DNA from: Flavobacterium acetivorans
Lineage (GTDB): Bacteria > Bacteroidota > Bacteroidia > Flavobacteriales > Flavobacteriaceae
DNA: 64,000 nt
Direction of reading: 5' to 3'
Assembly (NCBI RefSeq): GCF_020911885.1
Contig: NZ_CP087132.1
Span: 3,410,001-3,474,000 of the forward strand
Shown here: positions 53,364 to 61,840 of the stretch, one piece after another
Position numbering within the stretch: position 1 is the stretch's first letter
Layout: every line of letters starts with the position of its first letter
Translations under genes and position numbers: made by a program
Notes under the pieces: generated by a model
What the model saw: the letters and a program-made list of their open reading frames with translations, nothing else
What the model was told of the DNA's origin: nothing
Databases searched by the model: none

Positions 53364-54911
53364 ATGGCAAACAAAATAACAGACATGAGTAAAATTAGAA
53401 AAGTAATTAAATTCTATTGTGAAGGAAAGAGTAAGTTGTTTATAAGTAGCTACTTATCCCTTTCCAGGAATACGGTAAAGAAGTATATTTCTTTATTTGA
53501 AGTTCTCGGATTAAACTTTGAATTAATTGATAGAAAAACAGATACAGAACTAGAACTTTTGTTTTCACAGACTACTGTGGAATCCATTAGTCCCAAATTG
53601 CAGATCCTATACGATTTTTTCCCTAAAATGGAACGTGAACTAAAGAAAGTTGGCGTTACCGTACAACATATGTGGGAGCAATATATTGCCGTAAACCCCG
53701 ATGGTTACAGGAGTTCGCAATTTGCTCATCATTACAAAGTATGGGGTAAACGAGTCAATCCTGTAATGCATATGAATCACAAAGCCGGTGATAAAATGTA
53801 TGTGGATTATGCCGGAAAAACACTCTCCATCATTGATAAAGATACCGGAGAAATCAAAGAAGTACAGTTTTTTGTAGCCATATTGGGAGCCAGCCAATAT
53901 ACCTATGCAGAAGCTTCCATGAGCCAACAAAAGGAAGATTTTGTTACTTCGGTAGAAAATGCCATGCGTTTTTTTGAAGGTACTCCTGCGGCAATTGTTC
54001 CCGATAATTTAAAATCTGCAGTGATAAAAAGCAGTCGTTTTGAGCCAACAATCAATGAAACCCTGGCTGATTTAGCGGAATATTATCAAACCACAATCTT
54101 ACCTGCCAGGGCTTATAAACCAAGGGATAAATCATTGGTTGAAGGTGCGGTAAAGATATTGTACAGAAGGATTTACGTAACTCTAAAAGAAACCAAATTC
54201 TTTTCTCTAGAAGAATTAAACCAGCAGATATGGGATTTATTAGATGCTCATAATAGTCGAAAACTCACAGGACGTCCTTACTCCCGTAAAGAATTGTTTT
54301 TAGAAGATGAGAAACAAAAACTACGCCCACTACCACAAGAACGCTTTGAAATCAAATACCAATCCTTTGCAACGGTGATGCAAAACGGACATGTCCAATT
54401 AAGTCAAGACAAAAATTACTATAGTGTTCCGTATCAATATGTAAAGAAAAAAGCGAAACTCTTGTATACCAAATCAACGGTAGAGATCTATTACAAATAC
54501 AATCGAATAGCCATTCATCCGAGGAATTACAAACCTTATGTCTATACCACAACCCCAGAACATTTAGCCAGTACCCACCAATTTGTAGCCCAATGGAGCG
54601 CTGCCCGCTTCATTGATTGGGCCAGTAGTATTGATGAATCCGTAGGAGAATATATTTTGCAAATAATCGAAAGCAGAAACCACCCCGAACAAGCCTATAA
54701 AAGTTGTCTGGGAATACTAAACTTCGAGAAAAAGGTAGGCAAGCGGCGATTAATAAATGCCTGTAAACGGGCACTTGATTTTAAAATTTACAATTTTAAG
54801 ACCATACAAAATATTTTAGAAAACAACCTAGACCACATTGATTTTGAACAAGAACCCGAGCAGGAACTCCCTGTTCACGGCAACATCAGAGGAAAACAGT
54901 ATTATAATTAA
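53364..54911 (+). CDS. istA: IS21 transposase IstA
   Basis: 515 aa. An N-terminal helix-turn-helix (about 8-45; GKSKLFISSYLSLSRNTVKKYIS) precedes the DDE domain with Asp148 (MYVDYAG), Asp214 (IVPDNLKSAV) and Glu260 (DKSLVEGAVKILYRR). The C-terminal part binds the ends. All three catalytic residues are present, so it should be active. It is 17 bases upstream of istB. Confidence 0.95.
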   Translation: MANKITDMSKIRKVIKFYCEGKSKLFISSYLSLSRNTVKKYISLFEVLGLNFELIDRKTDTELELLFSQTTVESISPKLQILYDFFPKMERELKKVGVTVQHMWEQYIAVNPDGYRSSQFAHHYKVWGKRVNPVMHMNHKAGDKMYVDYAGKTLSIIDKDTGEIKEVQFFVAILGASQYTYAEASMSQQKEDFVTSVENAMRFFEGTPAAIVPDNLKSAVIKSSRFEPTINETLADLAEYYQTTILPARAYKPRDKSLVEGAVKILYRRIYVTLKETKFFSLEELNQQIWDLLDAHNSRKLTGRPYSRKELFLEDEKQKLRPLPQERFEIKYQSFATVMQNGHVQLSQDKNYYSVPYQYVKKKAKLLYTKSTVEIYYKYNRIAIHPRNYKPYVYTTTPEHLASTHQFVAQWSAARFIDWASSIDESVGEYILQIIESRNHPEQAYKSCLGILNFEKKVGKRRLINACKRALDFKIYNFKTIQNILENNLDHIDFEQEPEQELPVHGNIRGKQYYN

Positions 54912-54928
54912 ATTAAAACCCAATAATC

Positions 54929-55666
54929 ATGAATGAATCTACAGTAACAAAAATGAAACAAATGAAGCTTTATGGTATGCATAATGCTTTTAAAACCGCC
55001 ATTGAAAGCGGGAAAACTGACCATTACACACTTGATCAGTTTGTATCGATGCTTATTGATGCCGAATGGGATGAAAGGCATAATCGTCGCATTGAACGCA
55101 GTATCAAAAATGCCCGATTCCATTACAAATCAAATATTGAAAGTATCAATTTTGACCAAACCCGTAATCTGGATCGAAACATGGTGCTACGTCTGGCAGA
55201 ATGCGAATTTGTAGAGAAAAACGAAAACATTTTAATCACAGGAAGTACTGGTGTAGGTAAGAGTTATTTAGGTACAGCATTAGGTTATCAAGCCTGTATA
55301 CAGGGTTTTAAGGTAAGTTATTTTAATACTTCAAAGTTGTTTGCTAAATTAAAAATGGCCAAAGCAGATGGTTCTTATCTTCGAGAACTGGCAAGAATAG
55401 AACGGCAAGATGTTATTATACTGGACGATTTTGGACTCCAAGCATTAGATAGTCATAACCGAATTACCCTTTTAGAGATCATTGAAGACAGACATAATAA
55501 TGGTTCTATAATTGTAACATCACAAATCCCAGTGCAAGGCTGGTATGACATCATTGGAGAAAAAACAATAGCTGATGCAATTTTGGATAGGCTGATACAT
55601 CAATCTCACCGAATCGAATTGCACGGAGAATCTATGAGAAAAAAAAGGGGCATAAACAAAAGCTAA
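54929..55666 (+). CDS. istB: IS21 helper ATPase IstB
   Basis: A 245-aa AAA+ ATPase, DnaC-like. Walker A is GSTGVGKS at 105-112 and Walker B is VIILDDFG at 162-169, with sensor residues in IIVTSQIPVQGW. It selects targets and stimulates IstA. Confidence 0.95.
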   Translation: MNESTVTKMKQMKLYGMHNAFKTAIESGKTDHYTLDQFVSMLIDAEWDERHNRRIERSIKNARFHYKSNIESINFDQTRNLDRNMVLRLAECEFVEKNENILITGSTGVGKSYLGTALGYQACIQGFKVSYFNTSKLFAKLKMAKADGSYLRELARIERQDVIILDDFGLQALDSHNRITLLEIIEDRHNNGSIIVTSQIPVQGWYDIIGEKTIADAILDRLIHQSHRIELHGESMRKKRGINKS

Positions 55667-55729
55667 TATTTAAGTATATTTGAATACTAATTAACAGATG
55701 AAAAAAAGTTGTTTTTAATGAAAAATGGA

Positions 55730-55809
55730 GGTGGTCATTTTGCTCCGGAATTAGGTGGTCATTTTGAATTGGAATCAGGTGCTCACTTTAAATTGGAATT
55801 GGGTGGTCA
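55730..55809 (-). repeat. Right-end repeat array of the IS21 element
   Basis: Four GGTGGTCA-type cores at 24-bp steps (the third has one change, GGTGCTCA). They are the inverted counterpart of the left array at 53201-53280 and end at the boundary of the element. Confidence 0.85.
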
Positions 55810-55901
55810 ATATCACTGGAATTTGCAACCAATTGTCTCAGGATATTTTCTACAAACTCGTTATCGAGTTTTGGAAAGGTGAGTTTTTTTGAAGTTTTCA
55901 T
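55810..55901 (-). pseudogene. 5' fragment of an unknown gene cut off by the IS21 element
   Basis: The ATG at 55901 overlaps the stop of the upstream gene (ATGA). Thirty codons are readable (MKTSKKLTFPKLDNEFVENI and on to NSSD) before the frame enters the IS end and stops seven codons later. The missing 3' part is not found in the left flank in any minus-strand frame I read. The tight overlap shows it was the third gene of the operon and functioned with the two upstream genes. Confidence 0.7.
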
Positions 55902-56530
55902 AATGTAGGCTTATTAAGGTTTTGATCTGAAATATTGAAATAGGTATAGACCGATTCTAAAAATAGCCTGACTAATGCAAACCAAGCCATAAGGTCAATG
56001 TGTTCCTGCAACTCTGGATCATTTTCCAAACCCTTTGCGCTTTCTAAGCTTAAATCCAAGTTTTGAATTTTCTGCTGGAACTTCTCGTAATATTCTACTC
56101 CGGCAACTGAAACGATAATAATCAGCACCTCGTGTACAAACTTGTCAGAACTGATTGAGCTTAAAATATACCTCAGACTGTCATAACATTCATCGCTGGG
56201 ATTTGGATTTTCCTTAAGTTCATAACAAAAATGTATCAGCAACCGAAGACAGCAGAAAAGTCCTGACGTCTTCACATCACTTATTTCCGCATCAGGAACT
56301 TCAAGTTCGCCTGAAAGAAGCTGTTCCAGTTCGTATTCTTGCAAGAGTTCGGGATACCTGTCCAGTAATAAATCGAGCTTGGGATTTTTTAATTTTTCCA
56401 GAAGCCCCAAAATTCCGCTTTCGAGATTAGGCTTTTCTGAATCTTGCAGTAACAGATTCAATGCTGTCTTCGCCTGTTCGACCGTTTTTACAAGCCTTTT
56501 TTCTTTCTTAAAGTTTTTATTATTTTCCAT
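55898..56530 (-). CDS. Unknown helical protein, second gene of accessory operon
   Basis: 210 aa, acidic, Leu-rich and entirely helical in appearance (KTVEQAKTALNLLLQDSEKP…LLERYPELLQ-like segments), without a signal peptide or known motif. Residues 85-175 contain two long amphipathic helices. It lies 69 bases after the 183-aa gene and overlaps the next start by 4 bases. It appears restricted to accessory regions of Flavobacteriaceae as far as I recall. Function unknown. Confidence 0.7.
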   Translation of the reverse strand: MENNKNFKKEKRLVKTVEQAKTALNLLLQDSEKPNLESGILGLLEKLKNPKLDLLLDRYPELLQEYELEQLLSGELEVPDAEISDVKTSGLFCCLRLLIHFCYELKENPNPSDECYDSLRYILSSISSDKFVHEVLIIIVSVAGVEYYEKFQQKIQNLDLSLESAKGLENDPELQEHIDLMAWFALVRLFLESVYTYFNISDQNLNKPTL

Positions 56531-56599
56531 ATCATAAAAATTTAGCTTTAGTAAAGTTGAGAATGCGCTGAAAGATATTCTATTCCGTCACTGGATATA

Positions 56600-57151
56600 T
56601 TATTCTAAAGGATGGGTATTCTTTTTGATCTTTTCAAGCCCTCTTTCACGCATCAGCTGGCTTGCGTCGAGCATTTTGATTAAATGGATATAGGGCGTGA
56701 TCAGGTCATAATCAAATTCTACGACACTTGGGGATAATGATATATGAATGACTTCACATAGAAAAAAGTCAAATTCATCTAATGATTTCTCTGCAAATGC
56801 AATTTGGAATACGCTAAACGGATTTGCATACTCTTCCTTTGTCAATGAACCTTGGTGGAGAATCGATTTACAATCAGATGGCGGTTTGACTTTCCTCTTT
56901 TTTCCTTTGTATTGCAGAGAAAAACAAGCTTTAAGAAAAGATCGAAGGGTGGTATAGAAAACAAATACCTGTCCTGGATACTCTTTTTTGTAAACTTCCT
57001 GCTTATTGATATAAAGAACCGCTTCTGCTAATCTCTGCTTATACTGGTCAAGATGTGCATAATCAAAAAAAGCATCAATTACCTCAAAAGGATTTTCTAT
57101 CTCATAGGCTGCCCAAAAATTAGTTTCAAAGGATATTTTATTCTTTTTCAT
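56600..57151 (-). CDS. Unknown protein, first gene of accessory operon
   Basis: 183 aa, soluble, aromatic-rich (NFWAAYEIENPFEVIDAFFDYAHLDQYKQRLAEAVLYIN) with a basic patch at about 83-95 (KGKKRKVKPPSDCK). No known domain. It is divergent from the Xre-type regulator gene, with a 170-181-bp region between them, a layout common for regulated accessory modules. Function unknown. Confidence 0.7.
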   Translation of the reverse strand: MKKNKISFETNFWAAYEIENPFEVIDAFFDYAHLDQYKQRLAEAVLYINKQEVYKKEYPGQVFVFYTTLRSFLKACFSLQYKGKKRKVKPPSDCKSILHQGSLTKEEYANPFSVFQIAFAEKSLDEFDFFLCEVIHISLSPSVVEFDYDLITPYIHLIKMLDASQLMRERGLEKIKKNTHPLE

Positions 57152-57262
57152 AATCGGAAATTTTAATATTGATTAGCGAAGTTCTATTCTTTAAAGAGGA
57201 TAATCTATACGGAATTCGGATATAATATCTGTCAAAATGGATATTTTACAGTATATTTTTTT

Positions 57263-57307
57263 TACCTTTGAAATTCAGATTTTTTAATCCAAATGGCTTT
57301 ATCTTTG
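57263..57307 (+). promoter_or_regulatory. Two candidate -7 boxes for the Xre-type regulator
   Basis: TACCTTTG (57263-57270) and TATCTTTG (57300-57307) both match TAnnTTTG. The second lies 13 bases before the ATG at 57321 and 25 before the ATG at 57333. Confidence 0.45.
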
Positions 57308-57332
57308 AGCCTTCAGAAAAATGAAACTCGTT

Positions 57333-57737
57333 ATGGAACAGAAAATACATCAGGGAAGAAATGTAAAACGCTTTAGGGAAATGCTTGGAATCAAGCAGGA
57401 AGTACTGGCTTTTGATCTGGGAGATGACTGGAATCAGAAGAAAATTTCTATGCTGGAGCAAAAAGATGTAATCGAGGAGGAAATGCTCAGGCAGATTTCA
57501 AATGCACTGAAAATCCCTGTAGAAGCTTTCCAGAATTTTGATGAAGAACAGGCAATAAATATTATTTCAAATACTTTTCACGATGAAGCATTCATCGGTA
57601 ATTCTGGTGGTACTTATAATGTTAATCCATTACAAGAAATTTTAAAGCTTCACGAAGAAAAGATTGCATTATACGAGCGAATGCTGAAAGAGAAAGATGA
57701 AATGATGGCAAGGCTCGAAAAATTAATAAATAAATAA
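57333..57737 (+). CDS. Xre-type helix-turn-helix regulator with C-terminal coiled coil
   Basis: 134 aa from ATG at 57333 (MEQKIHQGRNVKRFREM). ATG at 57321 adds MKLV. The helix-turn-helix (about 6-62) reads GRNVKRFREMLGIKQEVLAFDLGDDWNQKKISMLEQ. A linker and a C-terminal coiled coil (about 98-134: LKLHEEKIALYERMLKEKDEMMARLEKL) probably dimerise it. It faces the three-gene minus-strand operon and likely controls it. Such regulators are typical of mobile and accessory modules in Flavobacteriaceae. Confidence 0.85.
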   Translation: MEQKIHQGRNVKRFREMLGIKQEVLAFDLGDDWNQKKISMLEQKDVIEEEMLRQISNALKIPVEAFQNFDEEQAINIISNTFHDEAFIGNSGGTYNVNPLQEILKLHEEKIALYERMLKEKDEMMARLEKLINK

Positions 57738-57760
57738 TTTAGGAATAATTCTTAATTCAT

Positions 57761-57793
57761 AAAAGAGGCTGTCCGAAAAGGACAGCCTCTTTT
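57761..57793. terminator. Terminator (AAAAGAGGCTGTCC type)
   Basis: AAAAGAGGCTGTCC pairs perfectly with GGACAGCCTCTTTT around CGAAAA-type loop bases. It shares arm and loop with the terminator at 35914-35953. Confidence 0.92.
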
Positions 57794-57858
57794 GCTTTCA
57801 ACAGCTTTCTATCTTTGATATATTTTATCTAAAACTTTATTTTAAACTAATTTAAAAC

Positions 57859-58368
57859 CTAGAAATTAATTTTCTGGATTTGATTTTCATTCACATTCAA
57901 AGCAGTAATAACTGCATCAAAATTGTTTTTATCGATTGTTTTTGCGAAATCCCCAGGAACGATAACTATTCTAAAAGTCTGATTGTCTAAATAACTAGGG
58001 GTTGTTTCTAAATCATAATTTCCTCTGGCAAATATTGTAAAATCTTCCCTGCTAAAATCAAAATCATAATCAATCTCCCTTCCATTTGTTAAATAAAGTG
58101 TTCTAGGTATTAATTGCCATATAGGTGTACTGGCATCAATAGTTCCGGAAAGCCTATAAATTAGCACAACATCTGAAGCTAGTATTTTAGGTGTCAATTT
58201 TTGATAAATAGTAAATCCGTCAACATTATTATAACCGAAATCAATATTTTTAATTTCGAACACCTCACTAATGGTATCATAATCCACATAATCGGTAGTG
58301 TCATTTACGGTACAGCCTTGTAAGCTCAACATTCCTACAAAGGACAAAAGGGTAATTATCTTTTTCAT
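57859..58368 (-). CDS. Lipoprotein of unknown function (169 aa)
   Basis: Signal with lipobox LSLQGC (Cys at 19) followed by acidic residues. The mature part has the pattern of a beta-rich domain (EIKNIDFGYNNVDGFTIYQKLTPKI…DVVLIYRLSGT…WQLIPRTLYLTNG) recurring in Bacteroidota lipoproteins. It is probably exposed on the outer membrane. No catalytic motif. Single gene. Confidence 0.75.
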   Translation of the reverse strand: MKKIITLLSFVGMLSLQGCTVNDTTDYVDYDTISEVFEIKNIDFGYNNVDGFTIYQKLTPKILASDVVLIYRLSGTIDASTPIWQLIPRTLYLTNGREIDYDFDFSREDFTIFARGNYDLETTPSYLDNQTFRIVIVPGDFAKTIDKNNFDAVITALNVNENQIQKINF

Positions 58369-58490
58369 ACTATTTTATTTTAATTGATTAATAATTATTT
58401 GTTAAAACAATATATTCATGAACTGTGCCAAAGTTTATTTTAAATAAAAAAATGTAACTTTTTAATACGTTTAAAAACTAACAAACAATA

Positions 58491-58522
58491 AAAAAAAACA
58501 GCCGTTGTAGGCGACTGTTTTT
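58491..58522 (-). terminator. Terminator of the T9SS cargo gene
   Basis: On the minus strand AACAGTCG pairs with CGGCTGTT (one G-U) around a short loop and is followed by nine T. It lies 24 bases after the stop at 58546. Confidence 0.75.
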
Positions 58523-58545
58523 CAATTTAAAATTAAAAAATCAAT

Positions 58546-60894
58546 TTATTGCGAAGACAGTACTTTTTTGGTACTACTCTCTCTATCAGTAGTCAATTTC
58601 ACAATATACATCTGTTCTTTTGCTTTATTTGCATGAAGATCCAACGTAATTTCTTTGTTCAAATAACTATTGGTATCTGTTTTGGAAAGAATCCGGATAC
58701 CTTGTGCATTGAATACTTCAATTATGACATTAGAAACGTAATCAAAATTGTACTTGATTGTAAGCTGATCTTTAAAAGGAACCGGATAAGCCTCAAAACC
58801 AGATTTTGGAGCCTCTCTGTTTGTCGATGCTTCTTTTGACACGGCAGTTTCTGTGATTTTAAGAGCTGATACCACTCCACAACTGCTTAAACCAGAACCG
58901 CATCCATTGACTGAAACAGAAACTTGATAACCTGATCCCGCCGGAATATTGCTAAATACAACAGGGGAAACTGCTGTCCCGGTATAAGTTGTTGCTGTAG
59001 TAAGTCCTACGATACCACTAATAGCATTCCCTTCTTTATCCAGTATAGTATAGGTCGCTCCGTTGATTACACCAGACAAAGTAATACTAAAAGTGGTTTG
59101 ATCACAAGTGGGAGCTGTGTATGAAACACTTGGCGGAGAAGGGTTGGCTATTACGGTAACCGTAGCTGTTTTTTGACATCCATTAATATCAGTATACGTT
59201 ATAATAGAAGTACCTGCTGACACTCCTGTTACCAAACCTACAGCACTAACAGTAGCCACGCTTGGCGTTGCAGACATCCAGGCATTTGATAGAGCTGGGG
59301 TGCCAGATCCTGTCAACTGTGTTGTAAGACCTACACATACACTAAGAGTACCACTAATAGTAGGCAATGCATTTACCGTAACCGTAGCAGTTTTTTGACA
59401 TCCATTAATATCAGTATACGTTATAATAGAAGTACCTGCTGACACTCCTGATACCAAACCTGTAGTACTAACAGTAGCCACGCTTGGCGTTGCAGACATC
59501 CATGCATTTGAAAGAGCTGGGGTACCAGATCCTGTTAACTGTGTAGTAAAACCTACACACACATTGAGAGTACCGCTAATAGTAGGTAATGCATTCACTA
59601 CAATCTCAATTGATCCTGTACAACTACCATCGGCACTAATATAATTAATCGTATGGGGGGAGCTCGCACCGCCGGCAGCAGAAGGTGTGAAATAATAAGG
59701 GCCGCTACCGCTAACACCCGAACCGCTAAAAGTACCGCCACTAGGATCCGCCGATAGAAGATAAGCTGTAGTATCATCTGCGCAAAATGGGCCAATCTCA
59801 GTGATTTCCGTACTACCAAAATTAAAATCCACTGAAATAGGGGTTATAAAATCTTTGAGAGCAGCAGTTGGAGCAGCAGAAGCCTTGGTTTTAACCCATA
59901 ATGTTTTTATTGTAAGACCACTGCAACTGGCTCCTCCAAGTACCTGATTGAGAAGATAGGTCACATTGACAGCTGCTTCAACAAATGCATATTGCTGGTA
60001 GTTATTAGAGCCAAATGCAGAATAAGGCACATTCAATTCCGTACCCGCTCTGTTAGTTTCGGCAAATGCATTGGCTCCTAAATCAACTAAAGTTACCAAT
60101 TCATAAGACCACTTGGTTCCACTCAACATCCATTGATAAATATACACATTAGGCTTTGTTCCTCCATTGGTATATTCCATGGAAATGATTATATCATCTT
60201 TGGTTCTCCCGCCGCCATTGGGCTTACTTGTCAATGGGTTTCCGGTAAAAGTTCCGTCACTATTCTGGAGAACTTCACCTTGTAATAATTCAAAATCAAT
60301 ATAACTGGTTCCATTAGTAGACTTACGGTCACCGGAAATAAAAATCCATTGGTTATTACCGGAATCACGTGACACATGATACAACGCATTATCAATATCA
60401 TTTTTATCCGGAGCCGAATTATCAAACCATCTTAAAGCCGACACATAGTCATTGAATTTACTTCCATTTGTAAAAATGTCGTCATTAGAACCAAAAGGTT
60501 CTTCTGTATCCACACGCCCGCTTGTTTGGGCTGTACCTGGTGATAAGGGATTACCAGAAGCATCAAAAACAGACAAACCTGTACCTCCTGTCCCGGGATA
60601 CCAATCGCCCTGATTGGCAGCAAAGGGGCTAGGACTGGTTGGGGTATTGGCTCTTAAACCTCCATCAATAGCGAAGCCCCCAAATGGTGGGTTTACATTA
60701 GCAAATTGCGCATAAATTTGTGAGGAAAAACTCAAGAAACAAATTAAAAATTTTACATTTTGAAATCCAAAGTTTAAATAAGAACAACTAGGAATAAAAA
60801 AACCTAACCTAGAAACACTGTCTTTAGTAAAAAAAGAACTAATCATTTTACGAGATAACGTATCGAAAAAATTCGAAATTGTAATTTTTTTCAT
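58546..60894 (-). CDS. Large secreted T9SS cargo protein with two Ig-like (BIG2) repeats
   Basis: 782 aa. A hydrophobic signal segment (FLICFLSFSSQIYAQ) begins near residue 49, after an unusually long charged lead. A roughly 350-residue N-terminal region of unknown fold (GGFAIDGGLRANTPTSPSPF…) is followed by a PKD-like part, then two near-identical 74-aa BIG2 modules (about 435-583) and a final Ig-like domain. The last 75 residues (YPVPFKDQLTIKYNFDY…GIRILSKTDTNSYLNK…VKLTTDRESSTKKVLSSQ) are a type A sorting domain. It is expected on the cell surface or in the medium, as an adhesin-like protein. Confidence 0.88.
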   Translation of the reverse strand: MKKITISNFFDTLSRKMISSFFTKDSVSRLGFFIPSCSYLNFGFQNVKFLICFLSFSSQIYAQFANVNPPFGGFAIDGGLRANTPTSPSPFAANQGDWYPGTGGTGLSVFDASGNPLSPGTAQTSGRVDTEEPFGSNDDIFTNGSKFNDYVSALRWFDNSAPDKNDIDNALYHVSRDSGNNQWIFISGDRKSTNGTSYIDFELLQGEVLQNSDGTFTGNPLTSKPNGGGRTKDDIIISMEYTNGGTKPNVYIYQWMLSGTKWSYELVTLVDLGANAFAETNRAGTELNVPYSAFGSNNYQQYAFVEAAVNVTYLLNQVLGGASCSGLTIKTLWVKTKASAAPTAALKDFITPISVDFNFGSTEITEIGPFCADDTTAYLLSADPSGGTFSGSGVSGSGPYYFTPSAAGGASSPHTINYISADGSCTGSIEIVVNALPTISGTLNVCVGFTTQLTGSGTPALSNAWMSATPSVATVSTTGLVSGVSAGTSIITYTDINGCQKTATVTVNALPTISGTLSVCVGLTTQLTGSGTPALSNAWMSATPSVATVSAVGLVTGVSAGTSIITYTDINGCQKTATVTVIANPSPPSVSYTAPTCDQTTFSITLSGVINGATYTILDKEGNAISGIVGLTTATTYTGTAVSPVVFSNIPAGSGYQVSVSVNGCGSGLSSCGVVSALKITETAVSKEASTNREAPKSGFEAYPVPFKDQLTIKYNFDYVSNVIIEVFNAQGIRILSKTDTNSYLNKEITLDLHANKAKEQMYIVKLTTDRESSTKKVLSSQ
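59150..59595 (-). repeat. 222-bp tandem repeat inside the T9SS cargo gene
   Basis: The two BIG2-coding segments repeat with a period of 222 bp (for example GACATCCATTAATATCAG at 59175 and 59397) and differ at only scattered bases. Such near identity points to recent duplication or gene conversion. Confidence 0.85.
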
Positions 60895-61076
60895 GATAAT
60901 AGTAATTTTATGTCATTCGATATATGATGTAGGAAACTTAAAAATTTGGGAAAGAAAAACTTGTACAAAACAAAACATCATCAAAAAATAGGTTTATGAT
61001 GTAGTCCATCATCAAAAAGAAATTCTATTGTGAAAACAATAACCGTTTCTTTTTAATTACCGCGAGCTTGTTCTTT
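60895..61076. promoter_or_regulatory. Upstream region of the T9SS cargo gene with repeated words
   Basis: CATCATCAAAAA occurs at 60976 and 61007 (31 bp apart) and ATGATGTAG at about 60923 and 60996, so ACATCAT/ATGATGT pairs can also form a hairpin. These could be operator sites for the gene starting at 60894. The IS66 element sits 182 bp upstream of that start. Confidence 0.35.
61069..61076. repeat. IS66 target-site duplication, left copy
   Basis: TGTTCTTT directly precedes the GTATCC left end and is repeated exactly at 63455-63462 after the right end. Confidence 0.95.
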
Positions 61077-61150
61077 GTATCCTTCCCACCAATGCCATAT
61101 TTGATACCTAAACCCGCTAATTTAAATTTGCTGATTCAATATTATGGGAT

Positions 61151-61435
61151 ATGAATCAACAAGAACAGATGTATTTTTTGGTTGAAGAATGGAAACAATC
61201 CGACTTAACCAAAGCAGAATTTTCAGCTTTAAAATCGCTGAGTTATCATCAATTCAATTATTGGCTAAAAAAGTACAATAAGGAGATGGATTTCGGACAG
61301 TCCAAACCGGAAGTTTCCTTTTTCTCGGTTTCGGATAGCCCGAGAAAAGATAAAAAACAGTCAGCCTCAAAAGAGATAGATCAGAAAACCATGCGAATCG
61401 ATCTTCCTGGAGGAATCACCATTACGATTTACTGA
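61151..61435 (+). CDS. tnpA: IS66 accessory protein TnpA
   Basis: A 94-aa helix-turn-helix-type accessory protein (YFLVEEWKQSDLTKAEFSALKSLSYHQFNYWLKKY) with a C-terminal RIDLPGGITITI strand typical of IS66 orf1. Its TGA overlaps the tnpB ATG by one base. Confidence 0.88.
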   Translation: MNQQEQMYFLVEEWKQSDLTKAEFSALKSLSYHQFNYWLKKYNKEMDFGQSKPEVSFFSVSDSPRKDKKQSASKEIDQKTMRIDLPGGITITIY

Positions 61436-61785
61436 TGCTGGGCTTGAGTGCAGGTGTTCGCTATCACATGTGCTGTACTTTGGTGGATATGCGAAAGGGT
61501 TTTGACGGACTTTCGGGCTTGGTTCGGAATTATCTGAACCAAAACCCTCAAACGGGCGATGTTTTTGTTTTTTTGAACAAATCCAAAACCCATATCAAAC
61601 TGCTGTATTGGGACGGCGACGGATTTGCGATTTTCTACAAACGACTAGAACAAGGAAGGTTTGATTTTTTGACAAGCGATTCGGTTTCAAGGGAATTAAA
61701 AAGAGAGGAATTGCTACTGGTTTTGGGTGGTCTTAAATTGAGAGATTTCAAGCAAAAAAAGAGATACAAAACAGCCGAAAAATAA
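61435..61785 (+). CDS. tnpB: IS66 accessory protein TnpB (Orf2)
   Basis: 116 aa with the Orf2 signature: VDMRKGFDGLSGLV, GDVFVFLNKSKTHIKLLYWDGDGFAIFYKRLEQGRF. It is required for IS66 transposition in studied elements. A 55-base gap separates it from tnpC. Confidence 0.93.
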   Translation: MLGLSAGVRYHMCCTLVDMRKGFDGLSGLVRNYLNQNPQTGDVFVFLNKSKTHIKLLYWDGDGFAIFYKRLEQGRFDFLTSDSVSRELKREELLLVLGGLKLRDFKQKKRYKTAEK

Positions 61786-61840
61786 TCGTAAATACCTTTG
61801 AAATTTTGCATTTTTACTGTTGTTTTCTTATTTTTGAAGC

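Larger units (their letters stand above)
53202..55809 (+). mobile_element. IS21-type insertion sequence (about 2.6 kb)
   Basis: istA and istB are present and intact. Both ends start TGACCACC. Four inward repeats of the core TTGACCACC lie at 53201, 53225, 53249 and 53272 on the left, and four GGTGGTCA cores at 55730, 55754, 55778 and 55802 on the right, all at 23-24 bp steps, as IS21 ends carry multiple transposase sites. No target duplication is seen (left flank …GTCAAAT, right flank ATATCAC…). Confidence 0.88.
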
